DNA from: Mesorhizobium sp.
GTDB lineage: Bacteria > Pseudomonadota > Alphaproteobacteria > Rhizobiales > Rhizobiaceae
NCBI GenBank assembly: GCA_004963905.1
Contig: SUGL01000014.1
Location: 94,699-158,698, forward strand
Direction: 5' to 3'
Length of the DNA: 64,000 nt
The notes beneath the pieces were generated by a model. That model did no database searches. It was given only the letters and a program-made list of their open reading frames with translations, and was not told where the DNA came from. Positions 35,369 to 43,560 of the stretch are shown one piece after another. The position numbers were made by a program, and so were the translations under genes. Position 1 is the stretch's first letter. Each line of letters starts with the position of its first letter.

Positions 35369-36760
35369 TCAGACGATGCCCGCGCCGCGGACCAGATCGA
35401 CGAAGCGGCCGAAGACCTCCGTGTGGCGGTCGACATCGGCCGTCGACGTCGCTGGGCACATCAGGAACATGGTGTGGAACGGCGTCACGAGGATGCCTTC
35501 GTTCATGTAGAAGGCGTGCAGCAGCGTTTCGAGGTCGCCTCGACGCCCGGCGATGACGTCGGCGCCGTTGCGCGGCGGCTTCGGCATGAACATGATCTCG
35601 GCGCGGGCGCCGATCTGCGTCACATGCCAAGGCAGTTTGTTCTCACCGACGATGCGGCGCGCGGCTCCGGCCAGGCGCGTGGCGTTGGCGATCATGAGTT
35701 CGAAATTGGCCGGCGTCAGCACCTCTTCCAGCACCGCGCGCATGGTGGCGACGGTCAGCGCGTTGCCGGCCAGCGTGCCGCCGATGCCGAGATGCGCCGA
35801 CTGGCGCACGCGCGGATTGACCATCGGCACGATCTTCCAGAGCCGTTCGGCGATCTCCTGAGAGACGCCGAAGATGCCGGCCGGAATGCCACCGGCGATC
35901 GCCTTGCCGGCGACCAGCATGTCGGGTTCCAGACCGTGCAGCGCGGTGTAGCCACCGGGCCCGCTGGAGATGGTGTGCGTCTCGTCGATGATCAGCACCG
36001 TGCCGGTGCGGCGGGTGATCTCGCGCAGCGCCGCGTGAAAGCCTTCGGCGACCGGGATCATGCCGAAATTGGTCATCAGCGGCTCGGTCAGCACGCAGGC
36101 GACATCGCCTTGCGAGAGCGCTTCCTCCAGCGCCGCGGCATCGTTGAACTCGACCACCCTGGAGACGGCGGAATGATCGACGCCGTTCGGATGGATCATG
36201 TTGCGCATGCCGACGCGGCCGTCGCGTATCTCGACATGCGCTTCCTCGACGCCGCCATGGTAGCAGCCGGAGAAGACCAGCACCTTGTCGCGGCCGGTGA
36301 TCATGCGCGCGATGCGGATGGCGCCGCGATTGGCATCGGTGGCCGAAGTGGTCAGCGTCCAGTAGGGCAGGCCAAAGCGACGCGTGAGCTCGGCGCCGAC
36401 CCAAAGGCTGTCCTCGGTGGGCAGCATCATGGTGGTGCCGTTCTGCAGCTGATGCAGCGCCGCGCGGGTTACCGCCTCGGGCGCGTGACCGCACATGCCG
36501 CCGGTGTCGCCGAGCGCGAAGTCGACATAGTCGTGGCCGTCGATGTCGCGGATATGGGCGCCACGCGCGGAAGCGGCATAGACCGGGAAGCCGCCGGCCC
36601 AGCGGCGCATCCAGTGTGACGGCCCGCCATAGAGGAAATGCTTCTTGCCCTCTTCCCAAGCCGCCGCCGACCGCGGATGCGTGTCGAGGAAGCGCGCCTG
36701 CTCGCGGTCGAGCAGGTCTTCGATCGTTGCCGATTGCAAGTCGTTTCTGCTGGCGGCCAT
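35369..36760 (-). CDS. Class III aminotransferase (glutamate-1-semialdehyde aminomutase-like)
   Basis: A 463-residue PLP enzyme. It has the cofactor-binding STSATDAN-like region TTSATDANRGAIRIAR, SGCYHGG (164-170), the metal-free DETHT box (Asp259) and the Schiff-base Lys286 in LVAGKAIAGGIPAG. It resembles glutamate-1-semialdehyde aminomutases but is a catabolic-context paralogue, so it more likely transaminates an amino acid or amine. The ATG at 36760 has GGGAGAG about 13 bases ahead. It is the first gene of the long minus-strand operon and diverges from an IclR gene. Confidence 0.85.
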   Translation of the reverse strand: MAASRNDLQSATIEDLLDREQARFLDTHPRSAAAWEEGKKHFLYGGPSHWMRRWAGGFPVYAASARGAHIRDIDGHDYVDFALGDTGGMCGHAPEAVTRAALHQLQNGTTMMLPTEDSLWVGAELTRRFGLPYWTLTTSATDANRGAIRIARMITGRDKVLVFSGCYHGGVEEAHVEIRDGRVGMRNMIHPNGVDHSAVSRVVEFNDAAALEEALSQGDVACVLTEPLMTNFGMIPVAEGFHAALREITRRTGTVLIIDETHTISSGPGGYTALHGLEPDMLVAGKAIAGGIPAGIFGVSQEIAERLWKIVPMVNPRVRQSAHLGIGGTLAGNALTVATMRAVLEEVLTPANFELMIANATRLAGAARRIVGENKLPWHVTQIGARAEIMFMPKPPRNGADVIAGRRGDLETLLHAFYMNEGILVTPFHTMFLMCPATSTADVDRHTEVFGRFVDLVRGAGIV

Positions 36761-36819
36761 CACGGCGCTGAACTCTCCCTGGCGCGCAAAACTTAGAGGC
36801 GCGCAGCCGTTCCCAAGTC

Positions 36820-36836
36820 GGTTCACTATTTGAACC
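36820..36836. promoter_or_regulatory. Palindromic operator candidate between aminotransferase and IclR gene
   Basis: A perfect 6-5-6 inverted repeat (ggttca, ctatt, tgaacc) lies 60 bases ahead of the aminotransferase and 87 bases ahead of the IclR gene. IclR proteins bind short palindromes of about this size in divergent promoters. Confidence 0.5.
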
Positions 36837-36879
36837 AGTGTTTTGTATGTTATAGGCACACTGAAGGCAGGAATGGCGC

Positions 36880-36909
36880 CTGTCAAGTTAATTCACATGC
36901 GAAGTATCT
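36880..36909 (+). promoter_or_regulatory. Conserved 30-bp leader of IclR gene 1
   Basis: The segment starting ctgtcaagttaattcaca and ending aagtatct is 26/30 identical to 59765-59794, which lies at nearly the same distance ahead of the second IclR gene. It may be a shared operator or core promoter. Confidence 0.6.
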
Positions 36910-36922
36910 CGGAGAACACTCG

Positions 36923-37669
36923 ATGAGCACGGTGGGCAAGGCGGTGTCGCTGCTGGAGCTGTTCACGCTTCACGAGCCGGAGATCGGGCTCTCCGACCTC
37001 GCCCGCCGCGCCAGCCTCGACAAGGCCACCGCCAGGCGCCTTTTGATGGCGCTTGCCGCTCATCGATTGATCGAGCAGGAGCCGCATAGCCGCCGCTACC
37101 GGCTGGGCGCCGGCCTGTCGCGGCTGGCGCGCATCCGCGACGCGCATTTTCCGTTCGTGCGCCTCGCCGCGCCGGTGATCCGGGAGCTCGCGCTGGAAAC
37201 CGGCGAGACCGTGCATCTGTCTGAATTCAGCACCGGGGCGCTGCTGACCGTCCATGTCGAACTGTCGGCCAAGGCCAACCGGGTCAATGTCGATGTCGGC
37301 CAGGTGCTGCCGCTGCACGGCACGGCCTCGGGCATCGCCTTCCTTGCCGCCTCGCGGCTGGAAGTGGTCAGCGCCTATCTCGAAAAGCCTTTGCAGGCCT
37401 TCACCGCGCATACCATGACAGGGCCGGAGACGCTGGCCAAAGCCATCGCGTTTGCAGCCGCAAGCGGCTATTCGCGCAGTTCGCAGGGCTATGAGGAGGG
37501 CGTGCACAGCATAGGCGCCGCGATCCTCGGCGCCGACGGCCAGCCGATCGGGACGCTGTCGATCGCCTCCCCAGTCTCGCGCGTCGACGACGCGGTCGCG
37601 GCCAGCCAGGGCGAGGCGGCGGTCAGGGCGGCGCGGCTGATCTCGGCACGGCTGACCGGCGAGGCATAG
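36923..37669 (+). CDS. IclR-family regulator 1
   Basis: A 248-residue regulator. The winged helix-turn-helix is at 1-60 (VGKAVSLLELF ... LSDLARRASLDKATARRLLMAL). The effector domain follows from about 75 (FVRLAAPVIRELALETGETVHLS, LHGTASGIAFLA). GGAG lies 9 bases before the ATG. It is divergent from the aminotransferase/SDR/amidohydrolase/Liv operon and probably controls it in response to a pathway compound. It resembles the second IclR protein of the window along the whole length, including MSTVxKAxSLLE at the start. Confidence 0.9.
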   Translation: MSTVGKAVSLLELFTLHEPEIGLSDLARRASLDKATARRLLMALAAHRLIEQEPHSRRYRLGAGLSRLARIRDAHFPFVRLAAPVIRELALETGETVHLSEFSTGALLTVHVELSAKANRVNVDVGQVLPLHGTASGIAFLAASRLEVVSAYLEKPLQAFTAHTMTGPETLAKAIAFAAASGYSRSSQGYEEGVHSIGAAILGADGQPIGTLSIASPVSRVDDAVAASQGEAAVRAARLISARLTGEA

Positions 37670-37738
37670 CCCTATTTCCGCAGTTGCGGCAGGGATGGTT
37701 AAGGTGCCGCCGACGCCAGACGTTCTCGTTCCTCGCCA

Positions 37739-38125
37739 TCAAACACCGTCCTGGTAAAGTTCGATAGGGAGTCCATCGGGATCGGCGATGAAGGTAAACA
37801 ATCGTCCCGTGTAGGGATCTGTTCGGATGGGTTCCACCTCAACGTCTTGCGAACGAAGCAGTTCGGCAGTTGCCTCGACCGAGGCGACCGCGAATGCAAT
37901 ATGTCTTAATCCGCAGGCCTCGGGCCTGCTGGGCCGGCTTGGCGGATCTGGGAAACTGAACAACTCGATCTGGATGGCGCCATGACGCAAATCGCATTTC
38001 CAAGACTGCCTTTCGGGGCGCCAGTTTTCGGCGAGAACGACGAAGCCGAGCTTGTTCGTGTAGAACTGCTTGGACCTTTCATAGTCACTGCAGATGATTG
38101 CGACATGATGGACAGCCAGGAGCAT
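37739..38125 (-). CDS. VOC-family (glyoxalase-like) protein
   Basis: A 128-residue protein of the vicinal-oxygen-chelate fold. It has HHVAIICSDYERSKQFYTNKLGF at the start, GLRHIAFAVAS in the middle and FIADPDGLPIELYQ at the end, with metal-ligand positions His, Glu, His and Glu in the expected places. This pattern matches the small YaeR-type proteins. The substrate is unknown. The gene stands alone, convergent with the IclR gene. Confidence 0.85.
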   Translation of the reverse strand: MLLAVHHVAIICSDYERSKQFYTNKLGFVVLAENWRPERQSWKCDLRHGAIQIELFSFPDPPSRPSRPEACGLRHIAFAVASVEATAELLRSQDVEVEPIRTDPYTGRLFTFIADPDGLPIELYQDGV

Positions 38126-38202
38126 CAAATTGGCCTCACACGTAGGGGTCGTTAACGGCGACGCAGCAGGGTCGCATCGGCTATGCCTTTGGCGCAACCA
38201 GT

Positions 38203-38300
38203 GCATGTCTCCCGAAAGTGGGAACCGGTTTCGGGAGACATGCGTAAAATCAAAACCTAAAGCGCATGGAGCGAATCTGAAAGATTGCGACGCGCTTAGG
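38203..38300. repeat. Rhizobial palindromic repeat pair
   Basis: A perfect 15-bp inverted repeat (gcatgtctcccgaaa / tttcgggagacatgc, loop gtgggaaccgg) is at 38203-38243. An imperfect one (cctaaagcgc / gcgcttagg) is at 38256-38300. This tandem arrangement is a familiar composite repeat of rhizobial intergenic regions. It occupies the middle of the 396-bp gap between the VOC and AraC genes; apart from it I see only unmarked promoter space on either side. Confidence 0.8.
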
Positions 38301-38521
38301 TACCGACACCGGCCTCGAGCGGGCCGAGAAACGTACGGAGTCCCGGCCGCTTGCCAGGTCCTTCTCGCCTGCCCTGAGCGCTTCCTTCGTCAACGAGCAC
38401 GAATGAATTTCTGCCGTTGCGGCAAAGATGATTAGCATGTTAACTTCTTTGCGGTTGCATCGGCACAGCCGTTGCGTCTCAATCCTGCGAAAAGACGGGA
38501 CGAACCAAGGTGGAGGAGACT

Positions 38522-39469
38522 ATGTTCGGCCAGCATGTGAGCGTCGCCGACGGCGAGGCCTTCCTGTCCGCATCGCGGATATTGTTCGGCCCGATCACCC
38601 AGCGCTTCGCGCGCGGCGAAGCGCCGTCGCTGCCGAAGCTGGTGTCGGTCAATCTGGGCTCCTGCCGGCTCTCCGAGATCAGGGCGAAATCGCATCTGGT
38701 CGTCAACGACCGCGCCTTCTGGCGCAGCTTCGATCCCGACGCGATCAAGATCCTGATGCAGCTCAAGGGCCGCAGCCGCTTCGAGCAGCAGCAGGTCGCC
38801 GTCGACCTCGGCCCGCGCGCGGCGATCATCTACGATCCGGTGCGCGCCTATTCGCTGCAGAACCTTTCGGACGTCGACCAGCTCATCCTGCAGGTGCCGC
38901 GCTCGACCTTCGGCGACGAGACGCTGGCACGCCTGTCGGCGCCCGTGCCGCTGCCCGGCGAGGACGACAGCCTTACCCATATCGTGTCCGGCCTGATGCA
39001 GATGGCGATCGGCGAGGCGCACAAGCTGGACGAGGCCGGCTGCCGCCGGGTCGGCGAAAGCCTGATCCAGCTCGTCAACGGGCTGATCCAGGCGAAGCCC
39101 ATGGCGCCGGAATTCCGCCGCTCGCCGCTGGAAGCGCTGCGCGAGCGCATCGTCGCCTATATCGACGCCAACCTCGCCCGCAGCAGCCTGTCGGCCGAGG
39201 ACATCGCCCGCCACATGGGCTGCTCGCGCCGCTACCTGCACCGCGCCTTCGAAGGCGAAGGCATGACGCTGGAACGCTTCGTCTGGGACAGGCGGCTGGA
39301 GCGCAGCAAGGAGGAACTTCTCTCCCCCGCGCGCGCCTCGGTATCGATCTCCGAAATCGCTTTTGCATGCGGCTTCAATTCCAGCGCGCATTTTTCGCGG
39401 GCGTTCAAGAGCAAGTATGATGTCGCGCCACGGGAGTTGAGGGAGCGGGTGAGGCTGGTGGTGCATTGA
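38522..39469 (+). CDS. AraC-family regulator
   Basis: A 315-residue protein. The N-terminal 200 residues form an AraC-binding-like sensor (QVAVDLGPRAAIIYDP). The C-terminal double helix-turn-helix spans about 215-312, with LSAEDIARHMGCSRRYLHRAFE and ISEIAFACGFNSSAHFSRAFK. GGAGGAG precedes the ATG at 38522; a GTG four codons earlier overlaps that site and is unlikely. Its target is not obvious, because the flanking genes are unrelated single units. Confidence 0.9.
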   Translation: MFGQHVSVADGEAFLSASRILFGPITQRFARGEAPSLPKLVSVNLGSCRLSEIRAKSHLVVNDRAFWRSFDPDAIKILMQLKGRSRFEQQQVAVDLGPRAAIIYDPVRAYSLQNLSDVDQLILQVPRSTFGDETLARLSAPVPLPGEDDSLTHIVSGLMQMAIGEAHKLDEAGCRRVGESLIQLVNGLIQAKPMAPEFRRSPLEALRERIVAYIDANLARSSLSAEDIARHMGCSRRYLHRAFEGEGMTLERFVWDRRLERSKEELLSPARASVSISEIAFACGFNSSAHFSRAFKSKYDVAPRELRERVRLVVH

Positions 39470-39572
39470 AGGGCAAAGCATCTTCTTCCGAACGATCGGA
39501 TTTGACCCGAATGTCGATCGTCGATGCTCGTTTACAGTCGACGGGTCGTGACGTGCACGACTCAGGCGGAGG

Positions 39573-39923
39573 TCAGGGCGCGGGATCGGTGAGGAAGGGC
39601 ATGATGTCCACGCCGTCTCCTGGAAAGACGGAGAAATGCGGGTGGTTCTCGAAGAGGCGGGCGGCCGCCTCGATGGTTTCGGCCTCAACGACGATGTAGC
39701 CGCAGAAGGGGTTCACGGCGCCGGCGATGCCGTCCTTGGTGACGCGCGTCGTCTTGCCGACCATGCCGCCACGATCGGGGAACGATGCGGCGTTCCTCTG
39801 CTCCCAATCCGCCCACCGCTTTAACCCGACGGCGTCGATCGCGTCCTGCTCGGGCTTGGGCAGGCAGCGAAAGCGGGCGAGGTCTTCGGGTTTCATGGTG
39901 TAGACGGCGAGAAAGCGGGGCAT
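39573..39923 (-). CDS. YCII-related domain protein
   Basis: A 116-residue protein with the YCII-type ferredoxin-like fold pattern. FLAVYTMKPEDLARFR is the first strand and helix, and GYIVVEAETIEAAARLFENHP is the second, followed by a short acidic end. No catalytic residues can be assigned. Such proteins often accompany extracytoplasmic-function sigma factors, but none is here. The ATG at 39923 is chosen; the frame is open 12 codons further up. Confidence 0.7.
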   Translation of the reverse strand: MPRFLAVYTMKPEDLARFRCLPKPEQDAIDAVGLKRWADWEQRNAASFPDRGGMVGKTTRVTKDGIAGAVNPFCGYIVVEAETIEAAARLFENHPHFSVFPGDGVDIMPFLTDPAP

Positions 39924-40107
39924 GCGGCGCGCTCTATGTGATGGCAGAAAGGCATTCAAGCTTAGAGCCGCTACCGGCCGAAGTCACTCCGATCAGGTGC
40001 CCGCCGCCTATCCGCATCAGATCGGGACATTCGCTTCCGGAGGACGGAGGGGTCGGCGGAATGACCGAGATTGCCGACGTCGCCACCGCATCGAGATAGC
40101 AGCCTCG

Positions 40108-40758
40108 TCACCCACCCGATGCCGCCGTGGCAACCGCCAGCTGCGCCTCGAACGCCCGCTTGAAGGCCGGCCTCGCTTCGCCGCGGGCGACATAGGCGGC
40201 GAGGTTCGGCATTTCGTCGAGCAGCCCCGACCTGTTCAATCTGCGCAGCACCCCGACCATGATCAGGTCGCCGGCGCTGAAGGCGCCGTCGAGCCAGTCG
40301 GCATCGCCGAGGTGACGGGAAAGTTCGCTGAGCCGCTTGCGTATACGATCCTCGACCAAGGGCAGGCGCTCAGCGTGCCACGGCGCGTCGCGTTCGAGGA
40401 GCACGGCGCTTTCGCGTTCCAGGACCGGCGGTTCCACCGTGCTCAGTGCGGCGAACATCCAGCTGATGGCGCGCGCCCGGACGTTCGCATCGTCCGGAAG
40501 CAGGCCGGCATGGCGCTCGGCGATATGGAGCACGATCGATCCAGACTCGAACAGGCAGAGATCGCCTTCCTCATAGGTCGGAATCTGGCCGAACGGATTG
40601 ACCGCAAGATGCGCGGGTTGCTTCATCGCGCCGAACGAGAGGAGACGAACGTTATAAGGCTGGCCGACTTCCTCGAGCGCCCAGCGGACACGCATGTCGC
40701 GTGCCTGCCCCCTGCCGCCGTCGGGCGAGCGTTCAAAGGCGGTGATGGTGGGGATCAT
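40108..40758 (-). CDS. Glutathione S-transferase
   Basis: A 216-residue cytoplasmic GST. The thioredoxin-like N-domain has the cis-Pro loop GQIPTYEEGDLCLFESGSIVLHIAE with the Glu-Ser that binds glutathione. The helical C-domain has the N-capping box region WLDGAFSAGDLIMVGVL. The start at 40758 gives the canonical MIPTITAF-like first strand; upstream sequence in frame is not GST-like. The substrate is unknown. Confidence 0.88.
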   Translation of the reverse strand: MIPTITAFERSPDGGRGQARDMRVRWALEEVGQPYNVRLLSFGAMKQPAHLAVNPFGQIPTYEEGDLCLFESGSIVLHIAERHAGLLPDDANVRARAISWMFAALSTVEPPVLERESAVLLERDAPWHAERLPLVEDRIRKRLSELSRHLGDADWLDGAFSAGDLIMVGVLRRLNRSGLLDEMPNLAAYVARGEARPAFKRAFEAQLAVATAASGG

Positions 40759-40995
40759 CGGCGGGCTCCGGGTGCATGACTGGCGAGCGTGAATGATTGC
40801 GAGCACCCAAAGGACGATCGACCGCCGCTGCTCCCGACAACTCGTTCGTTTTCTTTGTCGTGGGACTTCCCGTCCGAGCCTTTGGCGCGCGGGTGCCGTC
40901 GGCGACCCGAAACCTTTCGCACTCATCATCTGATGAGCAACCCGGAACAGCAGCGGGAACCATGGGCCGATGAGGCCATCGACGCCGGCTCCGGA

Positions 40996-41517
40996 TCAAA
41001 CGCCGGCAATCGCGAAGAGCCAGGCCAGGATGTCGAGCAACAGGAAGAACAGCGCGATCTGCAACGCCACCCGCAGCCGCTGGATGATTCGCCAGTTGCC
41101 GGCCATGTCCGCCTTGATGCGCAAGGCAAGCGCGCGGCGCATGGCCGACATCGTTGCCGGCCTGTCGCCATCGACATATTGTTCGAGCAGCTCTTCCGGG
41201 TCGAAGCGGAACGCGTATTGGTGGTAGGGCCAAAGCATGAAGACGATCAGCCCGCCGATGCCGAACAGCAGGGCCACCGCGATCCAGTCCCAAAGCCCAA
41301 GCCCATTGGAGAGGGCCGCGCTGCCGAGCAGCGAGTTTGCGAATGCGGTGGCGAAGATAAGGCTGCCGGCGCGGGTATTCATGTTCTCCACGACGCTCTG
41401 CTGATGAGTGAGACCTCTCACCGCCTCCTCGTAGATGAACGCAAGACGAGGATCGTCGTCGGCAATACCGTTTGCGACGGCTCCGATGCTTTCTCCTCGA
41501 CCCGGACGTTCGGCCAT
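40996..41517 (-). CDS. Three-helix membrane protein of unknown function
   Basis: A 173-residue protein. It has an amphipathic N-terminal region (RLAFIYEEAVRGLTHQQSVVENMNTRA), then two membrane helices at about 50-70 and 77-97, a 50-residue charged linker and a third helix at about 150-171. The layout, with a cytoplasmic helix leading into a short paired-helix bundle, recalls some small membrane effectors of signalling-nucleotide systems, but no partner synthase is nearby and the likeness is weak. I do not recognise the family. Confidence 0.65.
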   Translation of the reverse strand: MAERPGRGESIGAVANGIADDDPRLAFIYEEAVRGLTHQQSVVENMNTRAGSLIFATAFANSLLGSAALSNGLGLWDWIAVALLFGIGGLIVFMLWPYHQYAFRFDPEELLEQYVDGDRPATMSAMRRALALRIKADMAGNWRIIQRLRVALQIALFFLLLDILAWLFAIAGV

Positions 41518-41566
41518 GAAAGATGCCTCCAGCGCGGCGAAGCTTAGCTCAAATCCTTCGCAGGCT

Positions 41567-42553
41567 TCAAACCGTCACCACGATCTTGCCGAACTGCTCG
41601 CCCGATTCGAGGAAACGATGCGCCTCGACGATTTCGTCGAACGGGAAGGTCCTCGCGATCACCGGCTTCAGCGCGCCAGCCGCGAGGCCGTCGAGAATGA
41701 AGCGCTTGGCCGCTTCCAACCGGGCCGGATCGCCGGTGATTTCGTGGACGAGGTAGCCGCGCAGCGTCAGCGTCTTGGCCAGCACCTCGAACAGCGGGAA
41801 CGGCGTCGGCTCCGGGCTCAAGCCGCCATATTCGATGAGCATGCCGCCGCGCGACATCGCCGCCGTCAGCGGCATGAAGATCGGGCCGCCGACCGCGTCG
41901 AGGACGACGCGCACGCCCTGCGGCGCGATCTCCTTCAGCCGTGCTTCGAGCTCTTCCTCATGCGAGGCCACAACATGAGCGGCACCGGCGTCAAGCAGCG
42001 CCGCTTTCTTGGCCGATGTCCGCGTGACGGCAATCGGCACCGCGCCGACCGCTTTGGCGATCTGGATTGCTGCGAGCCCGACACTGCTCGACGCCGCGGT
42101 GATGACGACAGGCTCACCGCGACCAAGATGAGCGATGTCGATCAGCGCGCCGTAGGCGGTGAGATATTGCATCCATGTCGCGGCGGCGGCTTCGAAGCCG
42201 AGCGATGGCGGGTGCTTCACCACGAGTTCGGCCGGAAAGGTGACGAGCTCACCATAGGCCGGCCAGCGCGCCATCGAGCGCGGCGGAATGATGCTGACCG
42301 CATCGCCCAGCGCCAAGCCATCGACGCCCTCGCCCACCGCCTCGACGATGCCCGCCGCTTCGAGGCCGAGGCCTGACGGCAGCGCCGGCGTCTCGATATA
42401 GGTGCCCTTGCGCATCGAGGCCTCGGCGCGGTTCAAGCCCAGCGCCTTGACGCGGATCCGCACTTCGCCTGAGCCAGGCGGCGGCACCGCGACATCCTCG
42501 ATGCGCAGCACCTCCGGACCGCCATAAGCGTAAAAGCGAACAACCCTTGCCAT
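41567..42553 (-). CDS. Zinc-independent quinone oxidoreductase-like dehydrogenase (MDR family)
   Basis: A 328-residue NADPH-dependent medium-chain reductase. The GroES-like domain opens with RFYAYGGPEVLRIEDVAVP and GLNRAEASMRKG. The cofactor site is VVITAASSSVGLAAIQIAK. The Cys/His zinc ligands of alcohol dehydrogenases are absent, as in quinone oxidoreductases. It is divergent from a LysR gene that probably controls it; the gap of 102 bp holds both promoters. Confidence 0.9.
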   Translation of the reverse strand: MARVVRFYAYGGPEVLRIEDVAVPPPGSGEVRIRVKALGLNRAEASMRKGTYIETPALPSGLGLEAAGIVEAVGEGVDGLALGDAVSIIPPRSMARWPAYGELVTFPAELVVKHPPSLGFEAAAATWMQYLTAYGALIDIAHLGRGEPVVITAASSSVGLAAIQIAKAVGAVPIAVTRTSAKKAALLDAGAAHVVASHEEELEARLKEIAPQGVRVVLDAVGGPIFMPLTAAMSRGGMLIEYGGLSPEPTPFPLFEVLAKTLTLRGYLVHEITGDPARLEAAKRFILDGLAAGALKPVIARTFPFDEIVEAHRFLESGEQFGKIVVTV

Positions 42554-42655
42554 CCAAGCAACTCCAAATCTAATCGATGGAATGGACTATGCAACTGCGC
42601 TGCAGAGGGATAAATCCGTCGGCAGGCAGAACAGTCGAAACAGCTGGTTTTGAAT

Positions 42656-43558
42656 ATGGATCGCCTCGAAAGCATGGAAGTGTTCGTCAAGGCGGTCGAT
42701 CTCGGCTCGTTCGCGGCCGCCGCGGCGGCGCTCGACCTGTCGGGGCCGATGGTCGGCAAGCATGTCCGCTTCCTCGAGGAGCGCCTGGGCATGCGTCTCA
42801 TCAACCGTACGACGCGCCGGCAGAGCCTGACCGATTTCGGCCGCGCCTATTACGAGCGCTGCCGCGTCGTGCTGGCGGAGGCGCAAGCCGCCGATGCGCT
42901 GGCGGCCGACCAGTTGTCGGAACCTCGCGGCAAACTGCGCGTGACGATGCCCGCGCATTTCGGCCGGCACTGCGTGACCCCGATCCTGCTCGAACTCGCG
43001 CGGCGCTATCCGACGCTGGAGCTCGACCTGTCGCTCAGCGACCGCTTCGCCGACCTCGTCGAGGACGGTTTCGATCTGGCGATCCGCACGGGAGCGCTGG
43101 ACGACAGGGCCGGCATCATCGCGCGCCGCGTCGCCCGCCAGCGCATGATCGTCTGCGCCTCGCCCACCTACATTGAGAGGTTCGGCCAGCCGCTTGGCCT
43201 GGAGGACATCGCCGGCCAACAGACGCTCATCTATCGGCGGCTCGGCCATGTGCTGCAGCCCTGGCTGTTCCCGCGCGACGATGGCTCGGTCGCCGAGGTC
43301 GCCCCGGCTGGCCGGCTGCGGCTCGACGATCTCGACGCGATCGCCGACGCGGCGACCGAGGGCATGGGTCTCGCCTGGCTGCCCTACTGGCTGGTGCGGA
43401 AGCGCATCGAAGCCGGCGCGCTCGTCCGGCTGCTGCCGGACCAGGCGGACTATCTCTACGACTGCCACGCGCTCTGGCTGCAAACGCCGCATCTGCCGCT
43501 GAAAGTGCGGCTGGCCGTCGATGCGCTGGCGGCGGGGCTGCCGGGAATGATGAGCTAG
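42656..43558 (+). CDS. LysR-family regulator
   Basis: A 300-residue LTTR. The N-terminal winged helix-turn-helix is MEVFVKAVDLGSFAAAAAALDLSGPMVGKHVRFLEERLG and the effector domain runs from about 90. It belongs to the CrgA/AaeR-like type with the RTTRRQSLTDFGRAYYERC segment. The ATG at 42656 gives the family-typical MDRLESMEVF start. The likely target is the divergent oxidoreductase. It ends 2 bases from the convergent LivM gene. Confidence 0.9.
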   Translation: MDRLESMEVFVKAVDLGSFAAAAAALDLSGPMVGKHVRFLEERLGMRLINRTTRRQSLTDFGRAYYERCRVVLAEAQAADALAADQLSEPRGKLRVTMPAHFGRHCVTPILLELARRYPTLELDLSLSDRFADLVEDGFDLAIRTGALDDRAGIIARRVARQRMIVCASPTYIERFGQPLGLEDIAGQQTLIYRRLGHVLQPWLFPRDDGSVAEVAPAGRLRLDDLDAIADAATEGMGLAWLPYWLVRKRIEAGALVRLLPDQADYLYDCHALWLQTPHLPLKVRLAVDALAAGLPGMMS

Positions 43559-43560
43559 TT

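Noticed and set aside
33798-35630. Minus-strand 610-codon frame suggesting a double SDR
   Set aside because: The N-terminal portion is an out-of-frame reading of the neighbouring SDR and aminotransferase genes; the real SDR starts at 34571.
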